A program made the position numbers and the translations under genes. Shown here piece by piece: positions 1 through 8,994 of a stretch of DNA of 64,000 nucleotides (position 1 is its first letter; every line of letters starts with the position of its first letter). The DNA comes from JACMLD01 sp963705285 (GTDB taxonomy: Bacteria > Bacteroidota > Bacteroidia > Chitinophagales > Chitinophagaceae): NCBI GenBank assembly GCA_963705285.1, contig OY970066.1:3658001-3722000 (forward strand), read 5' to 3'. The notes beneath the pieces were generated by a model. That model was not told the origin of the DNA. It ran no database searches and was given only the letters and a program-made list of their open reading frames with translations.

Positions 1-3
1 GGA

Positions 4-32
4 AATAAAAAACCGGGCTTGCTTGCCCGGTT
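4..32 (-). terminator. Intrinsic terminator of the small membrane protein gene
   Basis: An 8-bp stem (AACCGGGC at 11-18 with GCCCGGTT at 25-32) closes a short loop. Read on the minus strand it is followed by a run of T residues, the layout of a Rho-independent terminator. It lies just downstream of the minus-strand gene ending at 105. Confidence 0.75.
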
Positions 33-104
33 AACATTCATTAATTTTTTATTCTGCGCTTTATGGTAATGGCGGTCAGCAATCAGTACAAAGTTGTTTG
101 ATGC

Positions 105-455
105 TTAATACAGCATAGTTGTTATGATCACCCCTACGTCCACCAGCGCCCCCAGCAAAAATGCGGGAATGGTGTACTGCGTGGGCATTGCAGCCAGATT
201 GAGTACCACTACCATTACCAATGCAATCATGGCAATCACCATAAGTGGGAAAGCGGCACCATTCATTAATATAAAGCTCATTGTGAGCGGAAAAAGTACG
301 GCAGATGTGGCAAGGAGGCAAATGCCTGTCCATGCAAAATGGTGTTCTTTTTCCTGTCCTTTGGCCCATTCCATAAAATGATATAACGGTGAATGTGCTT
401 GTATTGGTGTTCTATAAGCAATGGGGCGTTGGTGGTTTGAAAGAATGTATCTCAT
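105..455 (-). CDS. Small integral membrane protein, function unknown
   Basis: Encodes 116 residues. The first 40 are polar and basic; the rest forms about three hydrophobic segments (roughly residues 42-62, 66-86 and 92-114), so it is predicted to sit in the inner membrane. No enzymatic motif is visible. A strong terminator follows the stop codon, and the gene is divergent from the kinase gene starting near 495, leaving about 40 bp for both promoters. I do not recognise the family. Coding status rests on the clean membrane pattern and the terminator. Confidence 0.6.
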   Translation of the reverse strand: MRYILSNHQRPIAYRTPIQAHSPLYHFMEWAKGQEKEHHFAWTGICLLATSAVLFPLTMSFILMNGAAFPLMVIAMIALVMVVVLNLAAMPTQYTIPAFLLGALVDVGVIITTMLY

Positions 456-494
456 AGTGTTTTTTTAAGACCACAAAATTGAATCAACCAGGTC

Positions 495-1796
495 ATGATT
501 ACTATGACGGAAGTCAACAAAGCAGCTGATGCTGATATCATTCGGGCCGCCTTCATTTTTTCTGGCTACTTTTACCTTATGCAGCAAGTGGGTACAAACA
601 CGATTAATGATTATTACCGGTATGAGGCGCTATTCAATAATGCATCGCTGGGAATTGTGGTGGTAGACGGGAAAGCAATCATTCAGTCAGTTAATCCATT
701 TGCATTGAATTTATTTGATTACGCTGTGCAAGAGGTGATCGGTAATACGATTGAATTATTGGTGCCGCAGCGTTATCACCATCAGCACGTAGGGCAAAGG
801 GATGGTTATATTGCCCATCCTAAAAGCCGGCCGATGGGTGTGGGGCTCGATTTATATGGTCGAAAAAAAGATGGTACAGAATTCCCGGTAGAGGTAAGCC
901 TTTCTTCTTATACAGACAAGGAAGAGAAATACGTGATTGCATTTATTAGTGATATTTCGGTGCGCAAAAATGCCGAGGCGGAAATTGTAAAATTGAACAA
1001 TGATTTGGAAACAACGGTTGAACAACGTACCAGGGAACTTACCAGGGCCATGCGGACGCTGGAATCCTCTAAAAAGGAAATATCAAAATCACTGGAAAAA
1101 GAGAAAGAGCTGGGTGAGCTAAAATCACGTTTTGTTTCTATGGCCTCTCATGAATTTCGAACACCGCTCAGTACCATTCTCTCATCCACTTACCTGATTG
1201 AAAAATACCCGCTGACTGAAGACCAGTTAAAAAGGGATAAACACCTGCAGCGGATTATTTCTTCTGTGAACATGCTAACAGATATATTGAATGATTTTCT
1301 TAGTGTTGGAAAAATTGAGGAAGGTAAAATCCATGTAAAACCTGCAGTATGCGATATTCAAGAACTAATGACTGCAACACTGGAAGAAATAAAAAACAAC
1401 CTCAAGCAAAAGCAGGAATTTGTGTATACCCATACGGGCAGCGTGAGGGTAATCATTGACCCGTCGTTGTTAAAGCATATTATCATGAACCTTGTTTCCA
1501 ATGCCAGCAAATTTTCAGGCAATAGCTGTTGTATAGAAATAAACACAAGCGTTGATGAAAATATTTTTTCACTCTCTGTAAAGGATTTCGGGATCGGCAT
1601 TTCCGGAGACGATCAAAAGCACCTCATGGAACGGTTTTTCAGGGGGGCTAATGCAGGCATGATACAGGGAACCGGGCTGGGATTACACATCGTATCCAAG
1701 TACTCAGAACTGATGAATGGAACGGTTGTGTGTACCAGTGAGTTGGAAAAGGGAACTGAATTTACCATCCGTTTTGAAACGCAAAACCATGCATAA
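495..1796 (+). CDS. PAS-domain sensor histidine kinase
   Basis: Predicted cytoplasmic sensor kinase of 433 residues that should phosphorylate the receiver protein encoded directly downstream. A PAS domain spans about residues 42-160, followed by a coiled coil (165-210). The HisKA dimerisation domain has the phospho-acceptor His219 in SMASHEFRTPL. The ATPase domain shows the N box around Asn335 (LVSNASKF), DFGIGI (364-369) and GTGLGL (392-397). No membrane segment is seen, so the signal is probably intracellular (ligand, redox or gas). The N-terminal 28 residues fit the domain poorly, and an ATG at 579 is a reasonable alternative start. The 3' end overlaps the next gene by 8 bp, indicating translational coupling. 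Confidence 0.9.
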   Translation: MITMTEVNKAADADIIRAAFIFSGYFYLMQQVGTNTINDYYRYEALFNNASLGIVVVDGKAIIQSVNPFALNLFDYAVQEVIGNTIELLVPQRYHHQHVGQRDGYIAHPKSRPMGVGLDLYGRKKDGTEFPVEVSLSSYTDKEEKYVIAFISDISVRKNAEAEIVKLNNDLETTVEQRTRELTRAMRTLESSKKEISKSLEKEKELGELKSRFVSMASHEFRTPLSTILSSTYLIEKYPLTEDQLKRDKHLQRIISSVNMLTDILNDFLSVGKIEEGKIHVKPAVCDIQELMTATLEEIKNNLKQKQEFVYTHTGSVRVIIDPSLLKHIIMNLVSNASKFSGNSCCIEINTSVDENIFSLSVKDFGIGISGDDQKHLMERFFRGANAGMIQGTGLGLHIVSKYSELMNGTVVCTSELEKGTEFTIRFETQNHA

Positions 1797-2853
1797 GAAA
1801 AAAATCCTGGTGATTGAAGACAATGATGGTATACGCGAAAATACTGCCGAGATACTTGAATTAGCCAATTACGAAGTATTTGTTGCCGAGAATGGTAAAA
1901 AAGGCGTGGAGGGGGCATTGCAGTATGCGCCTGACCTGATTATATGCGACATTATGATGCCCGGACTTGACGGGTATGGTGTATTACATGCTATTCATAA
2001 AAATGACGCCATAAAAAATACCCCGTTTATTTTTTTAACCGCAAAGACCGAACGTGCCGACTTTAGAAAAGGCATGGAACTGGGAGCCGATGATTATATT
2101 ACCAAACCATTTAATGGTACGGAGCTGTTAAATGCGGTAGACAGCCGGCTTAAAAAGATAGCGGTGCTGAAAGAGGAGCTTGTTCCTGTATTGGAAGGTG
2201 TTCAGCTGTTAGTTAGCACATATACCGGAACGAATGCTTTGCACTCCATTGCTGAAGGCAGGAACACCAATAAGTACAAAAAGAAACAAACCATTTATTC
2301 TGAAGGCAATAATCCCCATGGACTTTTTTTTGTTATTACCGGCAAAGTAAAAACCTATAAAACAAATGACAATGGCAAGGAACTGGTAACGGATCTCTTC
2401 AATGCAGGAGATTTTATGGGCTATAACGCACTGTTGCGGGCATCGGTTTATAGCGACACGGCAGAAGCACTGGAAGAAACAGAACTTGCATTGGTACCCA
2501 AAGAAGATTTTATACAATTAGTATATAATAGCCCGGAAATAGCGCAAACTTTTATCCGCATGCTGGCGGGCAATGTGGCTGATAAAGAAAACCAATTGTT
2601 GGGGCTGGCTTACAATTCGCTGAGAAGAAAAGTGGCGGACGCCATATTATTACTGCAAAAAAAATTTGGCAGCAATACACTCGAAACATTTCAGATTGAT
2701 TTTAGCCGTGAAAACCTGGCCATGGTGGCGGGCACCGCTACAGAATCATTGATACGAACGCTCGGCGATTTCCGGATTGAAAAGCTGATCAATATAAACG
2801 AGGGTGTAATTACCATCATCAATCAGAAAAAACTGGAAAATTTACTCAATTAG
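1789..2853 (+). CDS. Response regulator: receiver domain fused to Crp/Fnr-type DNA-binding module
   Basis: About 354 residues. Residues 1-120 form a CheY-like receiver with acidic residues at 10-11, phospho-acceptor Asp54 (ICDIMMPG), Thr84 and Lys106. Residues 150-265 form a cyclic-nucleotide-binding-type barrel, and 275-350 a Crp-type winged helix, with a recognition region near SRENLAMVAGTATESLIR. The output is therefore a Crp-like factor switched by phosphorylation, possibly also by a small ligand. The chosen ATG at 1789 gives MHKKKILVIED, the natural start of a receiver; an upstream ATG at 1717 would add 24 residues read inside the kinase gene. Its start overlaps the kinase stop codon, so the two genes form one cognate two-component operon. 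Confidence 0.9.
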   Translation: MHKKKILVIEDNDGIRENTAEILELANYEVFVAENGKKGVEGALQYAPDLIICDIMMPGLDGYGVLHAIHKNDAIKNTPFIFLTAKTERADFRKGMELGADDYITKPFNGTELLNAVDSRLKKIAVLKEELVPVLEGVQLLVSTYTGTNALHSIAEGRNTNKYKKKQTIYSEGNNPHGLFFVITGKVKTYKTNDNGKELVTDLFNAGDFMGYNALLRASVYSDTAEALEETELALVPKEDFIQLVYNSPEIAQTFIRMLAGNVADKENQLLGLAYNSLRRKVADAILLLQKKFGSNTLETFQIDFSRENLAMVAGTATESLIRTLGDFRIEKLININEGVITIINQKKLENLLN

Positions 2854-2856
2854 AGT

Positions 2857-3237
2857 TTATTGAATATTTTCCGACAGATAATTGTTAAATGCGGTTTGCC
2901 GTTGGGTGAATGTATGTCCCGCCGCGATAATGTTTTGCCGAAGCCTTTTTAAACTGCTGGAAATATTTTTATTCGAAAGCTGATCATCGGCGTCGGCTGC
3001 CAGCCATCTCTTTTCAAACTCCAAGACATCATTACGCAATAACGCAACCAGCGTGTCTGTACAAATAAAACTGGTTTGAAAAGTTTCCAGTTTTGCCAGC
3101 AAAAGCGAATCGCATTTTGATTTCAGAATCTGCGCCATTCGATTTTTAAGAAAGACGTTTTCTTCCATCATGAAAGATAAAAATCGCTTCCAGGTAGCAG
3201 TTTCAGATTGTAACTGGGTAAATGTAGGTGATGGCAT
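2857..3237 (-). CDS. Hypothetical helical protein
   Basis: Encodes about 126 residues from the ATG at 3237 (an ATG at 3264 would add nine). The sequence looks entirely alpha-helical and soluble, with heptad-like stretches and no signal peptide or transmembrane segment. It converges on the response regulator gene with only 3 bp between the two stop codons and no terminator hairpin, so the transcripts probably overlap. I do not recognise the family. Possible roles, such as an antagonist or phosphorelay partner of the neighbouring kinase, would be speculation. Confidence 0.6.
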   Translation of the reverse strand: MPSPTFTQLQSETATWKRFLSFMMEENVFLKNRMAQILKSKCDSLLLAKLETFQTSFICTDTLVALLRNDVLEFEKRWLAADADDQLSNKNISSSLKRLRQNIIAAGHTFTQRQTAFNNYLSENIQ

Positions 3238-3264
3238 AATCGTAAAATTATTCGAAGCTGACAA

Positions 3265-3572
3265 CGAAATAAATAACCAGGTTCATCCATGTATATGACA
3301 CTGGTCAGCTGAAGCCATTTTTGCGGTGGGTACTTTTAAAAAAGCCAAAACATACGTTACCAGTCAGCAAAGCCAGGTATCTGCATTCGATCGCAAGCGT
3401 ACCATTCCTAACGAGGGTATTGATGAAAAAGGGTCGGGGATGCGGGGTCAGATCACCGGCACCGTGCATACAAAATTTAAACGTGTTTGGCTGCTAGTAC
3501 TCCCATGCAATCAGGATACCGTATTTCACTGAGTAATGAAATGCTGGTAACAGATACTAATATACCACCAAT
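3265..3572. other. Gene-poor stretch, possible gene relic
   Basis: No convincing gene. A GTG-initiated frame at 3326-3532 (68 codons) begins with a plausible protein-like segment (GTFKKAKTYVTSQQSQ) and then loses protein character. It may be the remnant of a decayed gene or a chance frame. No terminator or RNA structure was recognised. Confidence 0.3.
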
Positions 3573-3944
3573 ATGCAACCCACGACAAAACTGGTTCTTA
3601 TTAAAATTATTCATACATTAATATGGATATGTTTCAATATTGTTATTTTTACCATGTTGTATCTAGTGATGGTAAATAAAATGGGGCCTGTACTTTGGAT
3701 AGGTTATGGTCTTGTTTTCACAGAGGGCCTTGTGTTACTTGCTTTTAATGGCGTTTGTCCACTAACCATTGTTGCAAATAAATTTTCAGATGCTTCAAGA
3801 AGTAATTTTGATATTTACCTGCCCAACTGGCTGGCCCGGTACAATAAAAAAATCTACACTACAATTGTTATAGTGATAGCGGTGCTAACGGTCTACCGGC
3901 TATTGACAAACCACACTACCATAATGGCAGGCGCTGGTGACTAA
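3573..3944 (+). CDS. Small multi-pass membrane protein
   Basis: Encodes 123 residues with three clear hydrophobic segments: about 8-33, 39-60 and 93-111. The loop between the second and third contains PLTIVANKFSDASRSNFDIYL, recalling small uncharacterised Bacteroidota membrane proteins in which the FDIYLPNWLA stretch is conserved (from memory, not checked). No catalytic motif is seen. It stands alone between signalling genes. Start at the ATG at 3573; no strong ribosome binding site, as is usual in this phylum. Confidence 0.7.
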   Translation: MQPTTKLVLIKIIHTLIWICFNIVIFTMLYLVMVNKMGPVLWIGYGLVFTEGLVLLAFNGVCPLTIVANKFSDASRSNFDIYLPNWLARYNKKIYTTIVIVIAVLTVYRLLTNHTTIMAGAGD

Positions 3945-4316
3945 CTGCTCGCTACTCGGGTATCGTTAAAAACGCCTCCCTCGGGCAGCTGGGCCGCACC
4001 CGCCCATATCTATTTCCAATAATTAAGCTTGTGACAATTTGTGCTATATACCTTACAACAGCGTCTAACATTGGCGCGCAATATTAGCAGAAGGTGTTCT
4101 TCTTTTTCAGATTCCTAGATAACCAATACCTGCCCGTTGAACCGCTCACCAAATTACACTTAGAACGTATAAGCGCTCGCAGCATTAGCAAACTCACTTC
4201 CAACATCAATTTTTATTGTCGTACCTTATGCACATTACCACATAAATACCCGGGCAGGCATTTGCGAATAAATCTCTCTACCTGTTTTAACTGAAGCCTT
4301 ATTATATAAACCTACT
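3945..4316. other. Intergenic region without recognised features
   Basis: 372 bp between the small membrane protein and the multi-PAS kinase. The short frames present lack protein-like composition. No hairpin with a T-tract, tRNA or repeat was seen. It should contain the promoter of the kinase gene, but no clear -33/-7 pair stands out. Confidence 0.4.
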
Positions 4317-7300
4317 ATGATATTTTTAGCATACAGTATTCCTGCTGCAATGGCCCTTTTTTTACCGGCGTTCATGCCGCTATGGTTGGGCAGCTTAGAC
4401 CGCGCAGGTATTATACTTATCATTATTTGCCTTTTTATTATCACATCGGTAATTGCCGTTATTGTGAGCAAATTGCTGCATCCTTCCATTCAGCAAAAGA
4501 TTTTAAAGCAGCGCCGGAATTTTGAACTGCTGGTGAGTACCATTGAGGATTATGCGATATTTCTGCTGGACACAAAAGGTCTTGTGGTGAGCTGGAACAA
4601 CGGTGCGGAAAGGATGAAGGGTTTTACTGCGGCTGATATCACCGGCAAACCAACGGATCTTTTTTATACAGCAGCTGATATAACGGCTGGCTTGCCACAG
4701 GGAAATTTACAAAAAGCCCACCGGCGGGGTCATATGCAAGCTGAAGGCTGGCGTGTGCGAAAAGACGGTTCCCTTTTTTTTGCGGATGTGGCCATTACTG
4801 CGTTGTTCGATGGCAAGTTTCAACATTATGGGTATGCAGTAGTTACAAAGGATATCAGTGGCCGCAAAAATGCCGAAGTCAACCTGCTTTCTTTGAATAC
4901 TGACCTTTCACAAAGCGTGCTGGCAAAAACCAAAGGCATTATTGAAAGCGAGACAAAATATCGGTACTTGTTTGAAAACAACCCGGTGCCCATGTATGTG
5001 GTAGCACTCAGCGATTTTTCAATACTGGATGTGAATGAAAGGGCGCTTGCACAATATGGTTACACTAAGATTGAATTTCTGAACATGACCAGCGTAGATA
5101 TGCAGGTAAACAATGATCACGGACTTTTTACCCAACCGGATTTGAGTACTCCAGTCTTTAAAGGAAAATACAGCCCGTACACCGTGCAGCATTACAGGAA
5201 AGACGGCACCATCATTACGGTAGAAATTATTTCCAATGTGATCACGTTTGAAGGAAAGCCCGCCAGCCTGGTATATGCCAATGATGTAACCGAACAGTTG
5301 GCATCAGAAGAAAAACTGGTAACGGGGGAGGCGCAATTTCGCAACACGCTGGATAATATGCTTGAAGGTATTCAGATACACGACTACGACTGGCGTTATG
5401 TTTATGTCAATCAGGCCCTGGTAGCTCACAGCCAATACAGCAGAGCAGAGTTGCTTGGACATACGCTGATGGAAAAATATCCCGGTATAGCCACAACTGA
5501 TTTATTTACAACCATGCAACGTTGTATGAATGAACGCATTGCCCTTCAGTTTGAAACCGAGTTTACGTTTCCGGATGGGGTAATAAAACATTTTCAACTA
5601 AGTATAGAGCCAGTTCCGGAAGGGATTTTTATATTATCTATTGATATCAGTGATCGAAAAAAAGCCATTGACAAATTATTGGAAAGTCAACATAATTATC
5701 GAAACATTATGGAAAGGGTATCTGATGGTTTTGCCGCCATTGACAAAAACTGGTGCTATAGTTATGTCAACAAAAAAGGAGCCGCTATTTTGCGCCAGAC
5801 ACCGGAAGCGCTGATGAGTAGGAATGTATGGGCCACATTTCCCGAAACTGTTAGCAAGCCATTTCACCTTGCATGTTATACCGCAATGGAACAGCAGCAT
5901 GATATACACCTCGACGAATATTATGCGCCATTTGATCTGTGGCTTGAAACCCATATCTATCCGTCTCCTGAGGGACTGTCTGTTTTCTTTCGGGATATTA
6001 CCGCCCGTAAAAAAGCCGACCAGCAACGCGAATTTGACCAAAGCAATCTTTTTGCGTTAATCAATAATACCGGAGACCTTTTGTGGAGTGTTGCCCTTGA
6101 TTATACTTTGATTACTTGCAACCAGGCTTTTGAAAAAATGTTCAAACGGTTATCGGGTAGCAATGTGAGGCACGGTGATACCCTTTTAAACACCGGCTTT
6201 TCGCCCGACCGGTTGAAAATCTTTAAAGCATTGTATCAACGGGCGTTTGCAGGTGAGTCATTTACCACCGAGCATTCTGGATTCGATGGTGATAGCTGGT
6301 CTGAGTTTTCGTTCCACCCCGTGCTGGATGGCGAAATGGTAATGGGTACCGCCTGTTTTGGACATGATATTACAGAACGAAAAATAGCGGAAGGATTGCT
6401 TGAAAACCGACTTAAAGAAAAAAGGGCCGTTGCCACCAGAATGACTGCCATACTTAATACCATCCCTGCCAGCATTGCATTGCTTGACCATCGGGGTGTT
6501 GTAATTGATGTGAACAACACGTGGCGTAGCGGCACGAAACACAATGGCTTTACAGGTAATGCATACCAGGTGCAAGACAATTACCTTGACCGATCAAAAC
6601 ACTTTTTAGATGAAAACCACGAAGCGAAACAAGAAGTAGTACGCGGATTGGAAGATGTACTCAGCCATAAAGTAACAGAATTTGTTCATGAATACGACTG
6701 CGATGAACCGGGTGTAAAGACCTATTTCCGCATGGTGGTAAGGCCGCTGTTGGGGAAAGAGGGCGCCGGGGCTGTAGTGATGCATATAGACATTACTGAA
6801 TTGCGCCGGCTGGAGCGGGAAAAGCTTGCGAGTAAGATTGAACAACAAAAAAGTATTGCCAGGGCTATGCTGCAGGCCCAGGAAAAAGAGCGCAACCATA
6901 TTGGCCTGGAGCTGCACGACAATGTTAGCCAGTTACTGGCGGCGATACGCATGAAGTTACACACAGCGATATCCGGTAACGGCATCAACCTGGCCATGAT
7001 AAAAGAATGTATCGTTCATGTTGAAGAAACTGCCGTTGAAACTCGCAACCTCTCTCACCGGATGGTGATGCCCAGGTTTGCAGACAGCAGTTTTGTGGAC
7101 GCAATAGAGCAGTTGGCCATTGTTTTCAGGACGCCTTCACGCAAACTGCAGCTCAATACAGCCGGCCTGGATGAAAGTATTGTATCGCCCGGTATCAAAG
7201 AAACGCTTTACAGGATATTGCAGGAACAACTCAATAATATAAACAAATATGCACAGGCAACCTGTGTATCAATAGAAGCAACATCAAACAAAGAAACGGT

Positions 7301-7499
7301 TACAATGATGGTAGAAGACAATGGTATTGGTTTTAATACTACAAAAAAGAAGGATGGCATTGGGCTCGTCAATATCAGGAACCGGTCAGAATCTTATAAT
7401 GGCACCTCTGTTATTGTGTCTTCTCCGGGTAAAGGTTGTAAACTTACCATAGATATACCGCTGGCCACCGAACACCGGCTGGCATATGCGTACGGTTAG
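4317..7499 (+). CDS. Membrane-anchored orphan histidine kinase with six PAS domains
   Basis: A 1060-residue sensor kinase of the NarX/DegS-like HisKA_3 class. Two membrane segments lie at about residues 3-25 and 30-52. Six PAS-type domains follow, at roughly 67-185, 215-332, 338-450, 457-567, 575-690 and 705-832; several end in the D-I-(T/S)-x-R-K-x-A-(D/E) linker typical of PAS-PAC modules. The dimerisation helix has ERNHIGLELHDNVSQ with phospho-acceptor His867. The ATPase domain (about 950-1050) has EDNGIGF and GIGLVNIRNR. No response regulator is adjacent, so the partner is encoded elsewhere or is the receiver-Crp protein at 1789. Multiple PAS domains suggest integration of several cytoplasmic signals. 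Confidence 0.92.
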   Translation: MIFLAYSIPAAMALFLPAFMPLWLGSLDRAGIILIIICLFIITSVIAVIVSKLLHPSIQQKILKQRRNFELLVSTIEDYAIFLLDTKGLVVSWNNGAERMKGFTAADITGKPTDLFYTAADITAGLPQGNLQKAHRRGHMQAEGWRVRKDGSLFFADVAITALFDGKFQHYGYAVVTKDISGRKNAEVNLLSLNTDLSQSVLAKTKGIIESETKYRYLFENNPVPMYVVALSDFSILDVNERALAQYGYTKIEFLNMTSVDMQVNNDHGLFTQPDLSTPVFKGKYSPYTVQHYRKDGTIITVEIISNVITFEGKPASLVYANDVTEQLASEEKLVTGEAQFRNTLDNMLEGIQIHDYDWRYVYVNQALVAHSQYSRAELLGHTLMEKYPGIATTDLFTTMQRCMNERIALQFETEFTFPDGVIKHFQLSIEPVPEGIFILSIDISDRKKAIDKLLESQHNYRNIMERVSDGFAAIDKNWCYSYVNKKGAAILRQTPEALMSRNVWATFPETVSKPFHLACYTAMEQQHDIHLDEYYAPFDLWLETHIYPSPEGLSVFFRDITARKKADQQREFDQSNLFALINNTGDLLWSVALDYTLITCNQAFEKMFKRLSGSNVRHGDTLLNTGFSPDRLKIFKALYQRAFAGESFTTEHSGFDGDSWSEFSFHPVLDGEMVMGTACFGHDITERKIAEGLLENRLKEKRAVATRMTAILNTIPASIALLDHRGVVIDVNNTWRSGTKHNGFTGNAYQVQDNYLDRSKHFLDENHEAKQEVVRGLEDVLSHKVTEFVHEYDCDEPGVKTYFRMVVRPLLGKEGAGAVVMHIDITELRRLEREKLASKIEQQKSIARAMLQAQEKERNHIGLELHDNVSQLLAAIRMKLHTAISGNGINLAMIKECIVHVEETAVETRNLSHRMVMPRFADSSFVDAIEQLAIVFRTPSRKLQLNTAGLDESIVSPGIKETLYRILQEQLNNINKYAQATCVSIEATSNKETVTMMVEDNGIGFNTTKKKDGIGLVNIRNRSESYNGTSVIVSSPGKGCKLTIDIPLATEHRLAYAYG

Positions 7500-7893
7500 C
7501 CCAACGATGCCAGGCTGTCACCTGGTGAATTACTGATCTCTTATTTAAACGTTCTTATTATTTCCATCGCATCAATAAATACTCAGAGATGAAATAACGC
7601 TAAGTGCTCACCGGCAAACTTTAGCTATGCGGAGTAAGCGGTGATGCTTATTTTCGCCGCTTTGCCCACTTTGGGCTATGCATTGAGCAAAGCAGTATAC
7701 AGACTGCCCGATATGAAGACCGGCATACCCCAATCTTTCTTCGTTTAACCATTTTGCTCTTGCAATACGGCATTTTACTGCCAGGAATTCCGGGCACAAC
7801 AATTGTCGCCTATCAATAGAATGCAAGAGGACTTTTATAAAGCCGGCGGAGCATACAACGCTGGCGCCGTTACGGTACTTTCAACATGACAAC
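7500..7893. other. Intergenic region without recognised features
   Basis: 394 bp with only short, unconvincing reading frames on both strands. No tRNA, terminator with T-tract or repeat recognised elsewhere in the window was found here. Confidence 0.4.
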
Positions 7894-8295
7894 ATGAACG
7901 AAAATTTTGTTAAATACAAAGCTTCGCGAAAAAACCTCCGGGAAACGCAACCTTCTTTTCTTTTGTCCTTTTTTGATAAGTTGGTACCAGGTGGAAAATT
8001 TCGGTTTATTACGTTTGAGCAGGATGATTACCGGCAAGCAAGTCTTACCTTTTTATTTTGCCTGGACATGCCCGAAAAAGTAATGATGTGCGTGGAACGC
8101 CCGACTGATGTTGAACCAGCCATCCGCGAAGTAATCAGGCTGAATAAGGGTATTCTATGGGATAGGGTAGAATTTGTGTATCTCAATAGCGCAACCAACG
8201 CGGAGCCGATCAGTGTAGAGTTACGGTTACAAGGGTTCTTGCTGGAAATAAATGGGACGGGTGATTTAGTTCGGAAACGTCGGCATGTCATTTGA
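7894..8295 (+). CDS. Hypothetical cytoplasmic protein
   Basis: Encodes 133 residues with no signal peptide or membrane segment. The composition is normal for a folded alpha/beta protein, and there are no low-complexity tracts. I do not recognise a family. It is embedded among PAS kinases and a cupin gene, and its role is unknown. The start at 7894 (MNENFVKYKASRKN) is preceded by no clear ribosome binding site. Confidence 0.55.
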   Translation: MNENFVKYKASRKNLRETQPSFLLSFFDKLVPGGKFRFITFEQDDYRQASLTFLFCLDMPEKVMMCVERPTDVEPAIREVIRLNKGILWDRVEFVYLNSATNAEPISVELRLQGFLLEINGTGDLVRKRRHVI

Positions 8296-8548
8296 AACAT
8301 GCAAAGAATTTAATTGTTGGCTGGCTAAACAATTTACACTACTGGTTATTGAATTGAATGCCCTTTTTTCTATTTGCTGCTGCCATTTCCTGCTTTTCGG
8401 TGATGTGAGTGCCGGGTTTGATAGTGCATAATGTGGAAGATTGCAATTCATTTATTAAACAAGCAATAATGCGGGCAGATGATAGAGCGATAAGAGTAAA
8501 ATTGTAGTCGATTTCAACGTCTGCGCATTTGCTAATTAAATATGTGAA

Positions 8549-8569
8549 TTATGTAACTTAATTACATAA
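8549..8569. promoter_or_regulatory. Perfect palindrome upstream of cupin gene, candidate operator
   Basis: TTATGTAA (8549-8556) and TTACATAA (8562-8569) are exact inverted repeats separated by 5 bp, 42 bp before the cupin start codon. The right half-site is identical to that of the palindrome in front of the MarR-GNAT gene (16705-16724). This suggests a dimeric regulator of the MarR or Crp type. The rest of the 8296-8610 gap shows no gene or terminator. Confidence 0.5.
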
Positions 8570-8610
8570 AGGTGTAATGATGGCACCAGAAAATAAACCG
8601 ACCTTGAAAG

Positions 8611-8982
8611 ATGATGTTAACCCAAGATAATGATACCACCAGGCCGCCGGATGCGGGCGTGGAAAAATCAAAAACACATATTATTGTTGAAATCATAGAA
8701 TACATGACAAATGCCGTGGTAACAAAAACTATTATAAAAAAATCGACCGGTAATGTTAGTGTAATGTCTTTTGACAGCGGTGAAGGTCTTACCGAGAAAA
8801 CATCTCCTTTTGATACCTATGCACAGATAATTGAGGGGCAGGCAGAAATTGTTATTGACAAAATTAAGCACATGATAAAAACAGGTGAAGGCATTATCAT
8901 ACCCGCCCATTCACCCAATTATATCACACCAGATGGCCGGTTTAAGATGATACTCACCATAATTAAAAGCGGGTACGAATAA
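8611..8982 (+). CDS. Cupin-domain protein
   Basis: Encodes 123 residues forming a single small beta-barrel of the cupin 2 type. The second conserved motif is recognisable around residues 80-104 (VIDKIKHMIKTGEGIIIPAH) and is preceded by the IIEGQAEI strand typical of cupins. Metal-binding His residues are few, so it may be a ligand-binding or regulatory cupin rather than an enzyme. It lies just upstream of the broken PAS kinase and could be co-transcribed with it (12 bp between genes). The palindrome at 8549-8569 probably controls it. Confidence 0.8.
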   Translation: MMLTQDNDTTRPPDAGVEKSKTHIIVEIIEYMTNAVVTKTIIKKSTGNVSVMSFDSGEGLTEKTSPFDTYAQIIEGQAEIVIDKIKHMIKTGEGIIIPAHSPNYITPDGRFKMILTIIKSGYE

Positions 8983-8994
8983 AAAATAACAAGT

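Noticed and set aside
8266..8451. Minus-strand 61-codon frame
   Set aside because: Overlaps the end of the 7894 gene antisense, with no domain-like sequence.
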